DNA of 64,000 nt from an uncultured Ruminiclostridium sp. (GTDB lineage: Bacteria; Bacillota; Clostridia; Oscillospirales; Ruminococcaceae), in NCBI GenBank assembly GCA_944388385.1, contig CALXIO010000005.1, positions 26,539 to 90,538 on the forward strand. The letters are read 5' to 3'. How positions within the stretch are numbered: position 1 is the stretch's first letter; every line of letters begins with the position of its first letter. Positions 33,718 through 41,510 of the stretch are shown one piece after another. Made by a program: the position numbers and the translations under genes. Under the pieces are notes generated by a model that made no database searches, was not told the DNA's origin, and saw nothing but the letters and a program-made list of their open reading frames with translations.

Positions 33718-34206
33718 ATGAAAAGTGCTTGCTTCACAGGACACCGCAGGGTTGACAGCGGTGACATTCTGCCATTAAAAACATTGCTTGACAGTGTTAT
33801 ATGCTCTCTTGCAGACAGAGGTGTTACCGATTTTTATTGCGGTGGTGCTTTAGGCTTTGACACTATCTGCGCCTCTATGATAATCTATCTGCGCAAACGC
33901 AAGGCATTGGATATAAAGCTTCATCTTGTACTGCCCTGCAGAAATGAGGAGCAGACAAGGGGCTGGTCTGACAAGGACAAGCATGAGTTTTACAGCATCA
34001 TGATGTTTGCGGATGAGATAGAGTATACAGGAAGTGACTACGCTAAGGACTGTATGAAAAAGCGCAACCAACAGCTTGTCAATATGGGGGATATTTGTAT
34101 TGCCTATTATGACGGGGTGACAAAGAGAAGCGGTACTGCCCAGACTGTGCGTATGGCAAATGAAAAGGGCATAGAGATAATCAATCTTTATAATCTGATG
34201 CAATAA
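33718..34206 (+). CDS. SLOG-fold protein of the DUF1273/YpsA type
   Basis: A 162-residue Rossmann-like protein. It starts SACFTGHRRV, has the glycine-rich FYCGGALGFDTICA typical of nucleotide-sugar or nucleotide-binding SLOG proteins, and ends with GDICIAYYDG and SGTAQTVRMA. Relatives have been linked to nucleotide-derived ligand sensing and, for YpsA, cell division, but the function here is unknown. It stands alone between two terminators. Confidence 0.82.
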   Translation: MKSACFTGHRRVDSGDILPLKTLLDSVICSLADRGVTDFYCGGALGFDTICASMIIYLRKRKALDIKLHLVLPCRNEEQTRGWSDKDKHEFYSIMMFADEIEYTGSDYAKDCMKKRNQQLVNMGDICIAYYDGVTKRSGTAQTVRMANEKGIEIINLYNLMQ

Positions 34207-34239
34207 AAAAGGGGAGGCTATGCCTCCCTTATTTTTTAT
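34205..34239. terminator. Bidirectional terminator between the SLOG gene and the AGCS symporter
   Basis: AGGGGAGGC and GCCTCCCTT around TAT, with A-runs before and T-runs after. Confidence 0.87.
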
Positions 34240-34240
34240 T

Positions 34241-35740
34241 CTATTGTGTCTGAACCTCAGCCGCCACTTCAAGATCCTTCTCCATGGATTTAAGTCCCTT
34301 GGGAGGGTCTTTTTTATTGTCCTCTGATTTAAGCCGTTGTAAGAAGTCCTTTGTTTCCCTTGATACAACACCGCTTAACAGCAACAATGCCACTAAGTTC
34401 GGGAATGCCATAAGTCCGTTAAAGATATCCGCTAAGGTCCATACAGCCTCTGCCGTAAGGTAAGGTCCTATGAATATCATAGCGATATAGATAAACTTGT
34501 ATATCTTTAATACTAAGGGCTTTTTGCCTATGAGATATTCAAGACATCTTTCGGAATAATAGTTCCAGCCTAAGATAGTAGTAAAGGCAAAGAACATAAG
34601 GCATATCATAAGTATAAAGCTGGTGACACTTTCAGGTAAGAAGAAAAGTCCGTTATCAAAGGCATACGCTGTAACATTTACGCCCTCAAGGAGATTTCCT
34701 GCTGCGTCTGTTGCCTGCCATGCACCGGTGATAACTATTGAAAGACCTGTCATGGTGCAGATAATTATTGTATCAATAAATGTACCTGTCATGGATACAA
34801 GACCCTGTCTTGCAGGCTCCTTTGTCTTTGCCGCTGCTGCTGCAATAGGCGCAGAACCAAGACCGGATTCATTTGAGAAGATACCTCTTGCGATACCCTT
34901 CTGCATAGCTACCAACATACTGCCCACAATACCGCCGGTAACCGCCTGAGGATTAAATGCGCCCTCGATAATTACCGCAAATGCGCCGGGTACCTTGTCT
35001 ATGTTTGTAAATAACAAAGTAAGACAGGTAAGCACATATAAAATAGCCATAAAGGGTACTACCAGTTCAGAAACCTTTGATATTCTCTTGATACCGCCGA
35101 TAATAACAAGGGCGGCAAGAATAGTTACCACAGCACCTGCAATAAGTGCCGCTACTGAATAATCATGACCGAAAAGGTTTATCATAAGTGCCTTATCCGG
35201 ATCAAAGAAGCTCTGTGCCGCATCGGTGATACCGTTGCACTGGGTGATAGTTCCTATACCCATGAGACCTGCCAGAAGTCCGAATACCGCAAAAATCTTA
35301 GCAAGCCACTTGAATTTCTTACCAAGGCCGTTTTCAATATAGTAGAATGGTCCGCCGAGAACGTGTCCCTCATTATCAATGGTACGGTACTTTACCGCAA
35401 GCAAGCCCTCGGCATACTTTGTTGCCATACCGAAGAAGGCCGCTACCACCATCCAGAATAAAGCACCCGGGCCGCCTGCCGCTATGGCAGTGGCAACACC
35501 TACTATATTACCTGTGCCTATGGTGGCTGAAAGGGCTATACATAATGCGGAGAAGCTGGAAACCTCACCCTTGCCCCCTTCTTCATCCTTCACCATAAAC
35601 TTAAAGGCCTTGCCGAGTTTGGTTATCTGAAGAAGTCTTAATCTTACCGTGAGGATTATACCTACCGCTAAGATACATACGATAAGGGGTATGCCCCATA
35701 CAAAATCATCTACTGCTTTAATCATTTCATTGAAACCCAT
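34241..35740 (-). CDS. AGCS-family sodium:amino acid symporter
   Basis: A 499-residue transporter of the alanine/glycine:cation symporter family with about 11 membrane helices. The hallmark ATIGTGNIVGVATAIAAGGP is at about residues 70-90, and NESGLGSAPIAAAAAK is also diagnostic. A charged C-terminal tail follows. The ATG at 35740 is preferred over a GTG two codons earlier. It starts only 15 nt after metK with no terminator between, so it is probably transcribed from the SAM riboswitch. This suggests methionine or another sulfur amino acid as a substrate, an inference. Confidence 0.9.
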   Translation of the reverse strand: MGFNEMIKAVDDFVWGIPLIVCILAVGIILTVRLRLLQITKLGKAFKFMVKDEEGGKGEVSSFSALCIALSATIGTGNIVGVATAIAAGGPGALFWMVVAAFFGMATKYAEGLLAVKYRTIDNEGHVLGGPFYYIENGLGKKFKWLAKIFAVFGLLAGLMGIGTITQCNGITDAAQSFFDPDKALMINLFGHDYSVAALIAGAVVTILAALVIIGGIKRISKVSELVVPFMAILYVLTCLTLLFTNIDKVPGAFAVIIEGAFNPQAVTGGIVGSMLVAMQKGIARGIFSNESGLGSAPIAAAAAKTKEPARQGLVSMTGTFIDTIIICTMTGLSIVITGAWQATDAAGNLLEGVNVTAYAFDNGLFFLPESVTSFILMICLMFFAFTTILGWNYYSERCLEYLIGKKPLVLKIYKFIYIAMIFIGPYLTAEAVWTLADIFNGLMAFPNLVALLLLSGVVSRETKDFLQRLKSEDNKKDPPKGLKSMEKDLEVAAEVQTQ

Positions 35741-35755
35741 ATGCACTCTTTTTGA

Positions 35756-36931
35756 TTATAAGCCGAGTTTTTCTTTAAGTGCATCTGCCTTATCTGTCTT
35801 TTCCCACAGAACCCCTGTTTCCTCACGACCCATATGACCGTATGCGGCTATGGGACGGTATTTTGTCTCTCTTAATTTTAATGTCTCTATAATAGCGGAG
35901 GGACGAAGATCGAATATTTCCCTTACCGAATTGGCAATAAGCTCATCGCTTACCTTACCTGTGCCGAAGGTATCCACAAATACAGATACAGGATAAGCAA
36001 CACCGATAGCATAGGCAAGCTGTACCTCACAACGGGAGGCTATTCCTGCGGCTACTATGTTCTTTGCCACATATCTTGCCGCATAGGCAGCAGAACGGTC
36101 AACCTTTGTGGGGTCCTTTCCGGAAAATGCGCCGCCGCCGTGTCTTCCCATGCCGCCGTAGGTATCTACTATTATCTTTCTGCCGGTAAGACCGCTGTCA
36201 CCCTGGGGGCCGCCGATTACAAATCTTCCGGTGGGATTTATAAGGAAGTTTGTTTCCTCGGTAATAAGCTCAGAGGGAATGGTGGTGAGGATTACCTTCT
36301 CTATAATGTCCTTAGTCAGGGTATCATTATCCACATAGTCCTTATGCTGGGAGGAAACTACCACGGTTTCTACCCCAACAGGCTTGTCATCCTCATAAAT
36401 AACCGTTACCTGTGTCTTGCCGTCGGGAAGTAAATAATCCAGCTCCCCGGACTTTCTTACTGCTGTCAGCTTTTTTGCAAGGGTATGGGCAAGGGAGATA
36501 GGAAGGGGCATAAGCTCCTTAGTTTCATCACAGGCATAACCAAACATCATACCCTGATCTCCTGCACCGGTATCAAAGAGATTTTCACTTCTTCCCTCTA
36601 AGGCATTATCAACGCCCATGGCAATATCTACGCTTTGCTCATCTATTGAGGTGAGTATGGCACAGGTGTTGCAATCAAAGCCGTATGCGCTGTTATCATA
36701 GCCAATGTCCTTTATTACCTGTCTTGCTATTTTAGGTATATCAACATCCGCTGTGGTGGAAATTTCACCCATAACAAGCACCATACCTGTTGTAGCACAG
36801 GTTTCGCAGGCAACTCTTGCCTTTTTGTCCTGCTCTAAAATAGCATCAAGAATACCGTCGGAGATCTGGTCGCAGATCTTGTCGGGGTGACCTTCCGTAA
36901 CACTTTCGGAGGTAAATAAATATCTTGCCAT
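35756..36931 (-). CDS. metK: S-adenosylmethionine synthetase
   Basis: A 391-residue enzyme forming SAM from methionine and ATP. It starts [20 protein letters not shown] and has [12 protein letters not shown] and the phosphate loop [16 protein letters not shown]. Full length. The gene is controlled by the SAM-I riboswitch upstream, closing a feedback loop on its own product. Confidence 0.97.
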   Translation of the reverse strand: MARYLFTSESVTEGHPDKICDQISDGILDAILEQDKKARVACETCATTGMVLVMGEISTTADVDIPKIARQVIKDIGYDNSAYGFDCNTCAILTSIDEQSVDIAMGVDNALEGRSENLFDTGAGDQGMMFGYACDETKELMPLPISLAHTLAKKLTAVRKSGELDYLLPDGKTQVTVIYEDDKPVGVETVVVSSQHKDYVDNDTLTKDIIEKVILTTIPSELITEETNFLINPTGRFVIGGPQGDSGLTGRKIIVDTYGGMGRHGGGAFSGKDPTKVDRSAAYAARYVAKNIVAAGIASRCEVQLAYAIGVAYPVSVFVDTFGTGKVSDELIANSVREIFDLRPSAIIETLKLRETKYRPIAAYGHMGREETGVLWEKTDKADALKEKLGL

Positions 36932-36951
36932 TTTCTTTTTCCTTTCCGTAT

Positions 36952-36979
36952 ATAAAAAAAGCTCCCTTTAGGAGCTACC
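36952..36979 (-). terminator. Riboswitch-controlled terminator before metK
   Basis: On the minus strand AGCTCC and GGAGCT pair around TAAAG and a run of seven T follows. The nearby GGAGCG/GTAGCTCC segment offers a competing antiterminator. Confidence 0.88.
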
Positions 36980-36984
36980 TTGTG

Positions 36985-37124
36985 GGTACGCTCCTTATCT
37001 CTCGGCTATGCCGTAGGAATTAGCACCGTTTTTCACTAAAGTGAAGTGGTTGCTGGGTTTACGGAGCCTGACTCCCGTTTTGCAAAGCAAAAACTGTAAA
37101 CCACTCTTGATAAGGGGTTATCCC
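36985..37124 (-). promoter_or_regulatory. SAM-I (S-box) riboswitch
   Basis: The minus strand carries the conserved S-box blocks in order: CTTATCAAGAG, GGGAGTCAGGCTCC, AAACCCAGCAACC, GGTGCTAATTCC and the closing GAGAGATAAGG. The P1 stem pairs CTTATC with GATAAG. It precedes metK and acts, by analogy, through the terminator that follows. Confidence 0.95.
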
Positions 37125-37152
37125 GAATGTAATATACAAACGTTCGCATTAT

Positions 37153-37181
37153 ATTTTAACACATATAACCCCCTTTGTCAA
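37153..37181 (-). promoter_or_regulatory. Promoter of the riboswitch-metK-symporter transcript
   Basis: Minus strand TTGACA, 17-bp spacer, TAAAAT, about 25 bp before the riboswitch. Confidence 0.75.
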
Positions 37182-37291
37182 CAGAAATATATATTTTTTC
37201 ATATTTTTTGCAATAACTGTGTAAAGACAGGAAATTATATAATAAATTCTTACGGTTTATTGAAAATTTAGTTCAAACTTGGTTTAAAATA

Positions 37292-37320
37292 TTGCATTAT
37301 ACTATAAAAAATGGTATACT
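37292..37320 (+). promoter_or_regulatory. Promoter of the ABC transporter operon
   Basis: TTGCAT, 17-bp spacer, TATACT, with the ATG about 27 bp downstream. Confidence 0.6.
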
Positions 37321-37346
37321 ATTACTTATGAAGAAAGGTTGATAGT

Positions 37347-38048
37347 ATGGAATTTGTAACATTAAAGAACATAAACAAAGAATATAAAATGGGGGATGTA
37401 GTTATCAAGGCCAACGACAATGTGAGCTTTGATGTAAAGCAGGGAGAATTTTCGATTATTGTAGGCCCCTCTGGTTCAGGCAAAACCACCGTTCTTAATA
37501 TGCTTGGAGGTATGGACAGTCCCACCTCAGGGCAGTTTTATGTGGACGGCACACTTATAAGCAATTACACAAGAAAACAGCTTAACTCATACAGAAGATT
37601 TGATATAGGTTTTATATTCCAGTTCTATAACCTTATACCAAACCTTACCGCAAAGGAAAATATAGAGCTTTCCACCCAGACAGTAACGGATTTTATTCCG
37701 GCGGTGGAGATACTCGAAAAAGTAGGACTTAAGGACAGGATAAATAACTTTCCTGCCCAGTTATCCGGCGGTGAACAGCAAAGAGTGGCTATTGCAAGAG
37801 CCCTTGCCAAAAAACCTAAGCTGCTTTTGTGTGATGAGCCCACCGGCGCACTTGACTATAACACCGGTAAGATGATACTAAAGCTATTACAGGATACCTG
37901 CCGTAATGATAATATGACGGTGATACTTGTTACCCATAACACCGCCATATGCCCCATGGCAGACAGAGTTATCCATATGAAAAGCAGTAAGGTAACAAAT
38001 ATAGAGATAAACGAAAATCCCATGCCGGTTGAAATGATCGAATGGTAA
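37347..38048 (+). CDS. ABC transporter ATP-binding protein (LolD/MacB type)
   Basis: A 233-residue ATPase. Walker A is GPSGSGKTT (residues about 39-47), the signature is [15 protein letters not shown] and Walker B is [12 protein letters not shown], followed by the H-loop VTHN. The subgroup is that which partners FtsX-type permeases used in lipoprotein, peptide or cell-envelope processes. The permease follows after 15 nt. Confidence 0.94.
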   Translation: MEFVTLKNINKEYKMGDVVIKANDNVSFDVKQGEFSIIVGPSGSGKTTVLNMLGGMDSPTSGQFYVDGTLISNYTRKQLNSYRRFDIGFIFQFYNLIPNLTAKENIELSTQTVTDFIPAVEILEKVGLKDRINNFPAQLSGGEQQRVAIARALAKKPKLLLCDEPTGALDYNTGKMILKLLQDTCRNDNMTVILVTHNTAICPMADRVIHMKSSKVTNIEINENPMPVEMIEW

Positions 38049-38063
38049 GCGGCGGGGTGTAGT

Positions 38064-41000
38064 ATGAAAAATGCAATGCTGAAGAATGCCTTTGCCGAAA
38101 TAAGAAAGACAAAGAGCAGGTTTTTTTCCATATTCGGCATTATAGCCATCGGTACCGGATTTTTTGCGGGACTTATGGCCACAGAGCCGGATATGAAGCT
38201 GTCCGCAGACCATTATTTTGACCGCACTAACCTTATGAATTACCGTGTGGTTTCCACCTACGGCTTTAATAAGGAGGATATTGAGGAGCTGGACAAGATA
38301 GAGGGGCTGGATATTTACCCCGGATATTTTGCGGATATGTACGTAAATACCGAGGAGGGTGACAAGGTAGCGAGAATATACTCCCTTGATAACCCCGGCA
38401 AGGATAATGAATATAATAACCTTACCCTTGTAGAGGGCAGATTTCCCGAAAATGAGCATGAATGTATAGTGGACGGGGGAAAGCTGGTTTCCGGCTTTGA
38501 TATAGGGGATAAAATCACCCTTAAAAGCCCCTCGGATACGGATATGGAGGATACCCTGTCGGTAAGCGAATATACCATAGTGGGAAGATATAATACACCT
38601 ATGTTTATTTCCGATACGGAAAAGGGCAATACCACCATAGGTAACGGCTCGGTGTATATGATGATGTATATTCCCACAGAAAACTTCACCACAGAGTATT
38701 ATACCCAGGTATTTGTAAGGGCGGAAAGCCTTGACGGATATAACTGCTACAGAGATGAATATAAGGAAAAATCCGAGGAAATAAAGGAAAAGCTGGAGGA
38801 AGCGGCAGAAAAGCGTAAGGACGGCAGATTGCAGCAGATAAAGGATGAAGCCGAAACTGATCTTGCCGATGCGGAAAAGGAATTTAAAGAGGGCAAAGAG
38901 GAAGCCGAAAAGCAAATATCCGAAAATGAGGAAAAGCTGAAGGAAGCTAAGACTCAGCTTGATGATGCGAAAGTACAGCTTGAGGATGCAAAAAAGCAGA
39001 TAGATGAGGGACAGGCTCAGTCAGATGAGGCTAAAAAACAGCTTGATGAAGCAAAGGCTCAGATAGATGCCGGCAAGGAGCTTATAGAGTCCAACGAAAA
39101 AACCCTTACCGATACCAAAGCACAGCTTGACGAGGCACAAAAGCAGTTAAGCGAAAATAAAATAAAATTAGATGATGCAAAGGCAGAGCTTGACAGCGCT
39201 AAGTCACAGCTTGATGAGGCTAAGGGTCAGCTTGATACCGCCGAAAAGGTGCTTCTTTTTGGTGAGGATGAGCTTAAAAAAGGCTATGAAAGTCTTGAAG
39301 AAAGGCTTAAAAAGGGAGAAATTTCCGCTGAAGCCGGGGAAATATTAAGAAAAACCCTTGACAGCACAAAGGAAATACTTGCCAAAACAAGAGCCGAATA
39401 TGAATCAAGTCTTAAACAGTATAATGAGGGTCTTGCCAAGTACAACGAAGGACTGAAGCAGTATAACGAGGGCAAGGTGCTTTATGAGGCAGGACTTGAG
39501 GAATACGAAAGCGGCCGCCTTATGTATGACTTATCCTTTATGCAGTTTCAGCAGGCGAAGATGGAATACGAAGCAGGACTGAAGCAGTATAATGAGGGTC
39601 TTGCTCAGTATAACACAGGCGTAGCACAGCTTGAGGATGCTAAAAAGCAGTACGAAGAGGGCAAGGCAGAATACGAAAAGGGTCTTAAGGAATATAACGA
39701 TGGCAAGGCAGAATTTGACAAGGCTAAGGCGGACGCAGAAAAAGAGCTTGCCGATGCTGAGGAAAAGATAAACGAAGCCAGGGAAATCCTTGAAAATCTT
39801 GCTCCCCCGGAGTGGTATGTATTTGACAGGGATGATAACCCCGGCTATACCGAATACGGACAGAACGCAGACAGAATTCATAATATCTCCCTTGTGTTCC
39901 CCATATTCTTTGTACTGGTAGCCGCCCTTGTATGCCTTACCACCATGACCAGAATGGTGGACGAGCAGAGAACACAGATAGGTACATTAAAGGCTCTGGG
40001 ATATTCAAACGGGGCTATAATGTTTAAGTATATGCTATATGCGGCGGTGGCATCAATAGCCGGGGCATTGTTCGGTACCATGGTGGGACTGAAATTATTC
40101 CCGGCGGTAATTATAACCGCCTACGGCATGATGTATAAGGTTCCGGATATACTTATGCCCCTTGACATTCCCACTATAGCATTAACCTGTGCCGCCGCTG
40201 TTGCATTGGCACTTATTACGGTGTATTTCTCCTGCAAGGCGGTAATGAGCGAACAGCCCTCCTCCCTTATGCGACCTAAGGCGCCTAAGGTGGGCAAGAA
40301 GATACTTCTTGAAAGAATACCCCTGTTTTGGAACAGATTGTCATTTTCCCATAAGGTAACCATAAGAAATATTTTCCGCTATAAGAGAAGAATGCTTATG
40401 ACGGTTATAGGTATAGCAGGCTGTACCGCCCTTGTGCTTACCGGCTTTGGAGTATATGACAGCGTAAACGATATTTTAAACAATCAATTCAGGGATATAA
40501 GCATTTACACAGGTATGGCCGCCCATGATGAAAATATTTCCGATGAGGCAAAGGAAGAAATATACGATATTCTCTTTGACTATGACTGTACTGTTGATGA
40601 GGTATATCAAAAGCAGATAACCGTTAAGGCAAAGGGCAAAAGCGCAGACGGATATATTTTCGGTGCGGAAAGCGACGATGTTATTTCCCTTTTTGTAAAT
40701 GTAAAGGACAGACTTAACGATAAGAAATACACCGTTACTGATGATGGTGTTGTAATAAACGAAAAGCTGGCTACTCTCCTTGGGGGAGTAACTAAGGGGG
40801 ACAATATCACCCTTGAACTGTCCGAAACAAAAAGAGTAAAGGTAAAAATAACCGATATATGCGAAAACTACGCTAACCATTACATTTATATGACAGCCCC
40901 CTTATATAAGGAGCTTACAGGGGAGGAATTGTTATATAACTGTACCTTCTTTAATTCCCTGGATATGGCGGAATTTGATGATAAAACAGAGGAGGAAATG

Positions 41001-41489
41001 GCAAACAGGCTTATGGCCACAGGTAATATAATGGCGGTAAGCTTTAAAACAGCGGTTGAGGGTACATTCTCAAATATGCTTAAATCCCTTAACATGGTTG
41101 TACTTGTACTTATTGTAAGTGCAGGACTTCTTGCATTTATCGTATTATTCAATCTTACAAATATAAATATCAATGAGCGTATCCGTGAAATAGCCACTTT
41201 AAAGGTACTGGGCTTTTATGATAAGGAGGTTTCCCTCTATGTATTCAGAGAAACCTTTATCTTAACCGCCCTTGGTACAATAGCCGGACTTATTTTAGGC
41301 AGAGTGCTTACTGACTTTGTGGTAAAAACCGCCGAAATAGATATGGTTATGTTCGGACGGGAGGTGCATCCCTTGAGCTTTGTGCTGTCGATTATAATAA
41401 CCCTTGTGTTTGCGGTTATTGTTACCCTTGTAATGCACAAGCATCTTAAAAATGTTGATATGGTAGAAGCGCTTAAGAGCGTTGAATAA
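38064..41489 (+). CDS. FtsX-type ABC permease with long coiled-coil extracytoplasmic domain
   Basis: A 1141-residue membrane protein. After the first membrane helix (about 20-42) comes a MacB-like extracytoplasmic domain, then an unusually long Lys/Glu/Ala coiled coil from about 230 to 575 with heptad-like units such as YNEGLKQYNEG and LDEAKAQ. The first FtsX core begins at about 607. A second FtsX-like half with another extracytoplasmic region lies between about 775 and 1141, ending in three helices. Related permeases occur widely in Firmicutes; none has a settled substrate. It is the second gene of the operon. Confidence 0.88.
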   Translation: MKNAMLKNAFAEIRKTKSRFFSIFGIIAIGTGFFAGLMATEPDMKLSADHYFDRTNLMNYRVVSTYGFNKEDIEELDKIEGLDIYPGYFADMYVNTEEGDKVARIYSLDNPGKDNEYNNLTLVEGRFPENEHECIVDGGKLVSGFDIGDKITLKSPSDTDMEDTLSVSEYTIVGRYNTPMFISDTEKGNTTIGNGSVYMMMYIPTENFTTEYYTQVFVRAESLDGYNCYRDEYKEKSEEIKEKLEEAAEKRKDGRLQQIKDEAETDLADAEKEFKEGKEEAEKQISENEEKLKEAKTQLDDAKVQLEDAKKQIDEGQAQSDEAKKQLDEAKAQIDAGKELIESNEKTLTDTKAQLDEAQKQLSENKIKLDDAKAELDSAKSQLDEAKGQLDTAEKVLLFGEDELKKGYESLEERLKKGEISAEAGEILRKTLDSTKEILAKTRAEYESSLKQYNEGLAKYNEGLKQYNEGKVLYEAGLEEYESGRLMYDLSFMQFQQAKMEYEAGLKQYNEGLAQYNTGVAQLEDAKKQYEEGKAEYEKGLKEYNDGKAEFDKAKADAEKELADAEEKINEAREILENLAPPEWYVFDRDDNPGYTEYGQNADRIHNISLVFPIFFVLVAALVCLTTMTRMVDEQRTQIGTLKALGYSNGAIMFKYMLYAAVASIAGALFGTMVGLKLFPAVIITAYGMMYKVPDILMPLDIPTIALTCAAAVALALITVYFSCKAVMSEQPSSLMRPKAPKVGKKILLERIPLFWNRLSFSHKVTIRNIFRYKRRMLMTVIGIAGCTALVLTGFGVYDSVNDILNNQFRDISIYTGMAAHDENISDEAKEEIYDILFDYDCTVDEVYQKQITVKAKGKSADGYIFGAESDDVISLFVNVKDRLNDKKYTVTDDGVVINEKLATLLGGVTKGDNITLELSETKRVKVKITDICENYANHYIYMTAPLYKELTGEELLYNCTFFNSLDMAEFDDKTEEEMANRLMATGNIMAVSFKTAVEGTFSNMLKSLNMVVLVLIVSAGLLAFIVLFNLTNININERIREIATLKVLGFYDKEVSLYVFRETFILTALGTIAGLILGRVLTDFVVKTAEIDMVMFGREVHPLSFVLSIIITLVFAVIVTLVMHKHLKNVDMVEALKSVE

Positions 41490-41510
41490 TTAAGGAAAGG
41501 GCTGAAATAT

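Noticed and set aside
38064..41489. SMC-like or tape-measure protein reading of the coiled-coil gene
   Set aside because: Clear FtsX-type membrane cores at both ends and a MacB-type ATPase partner show it is a permease.
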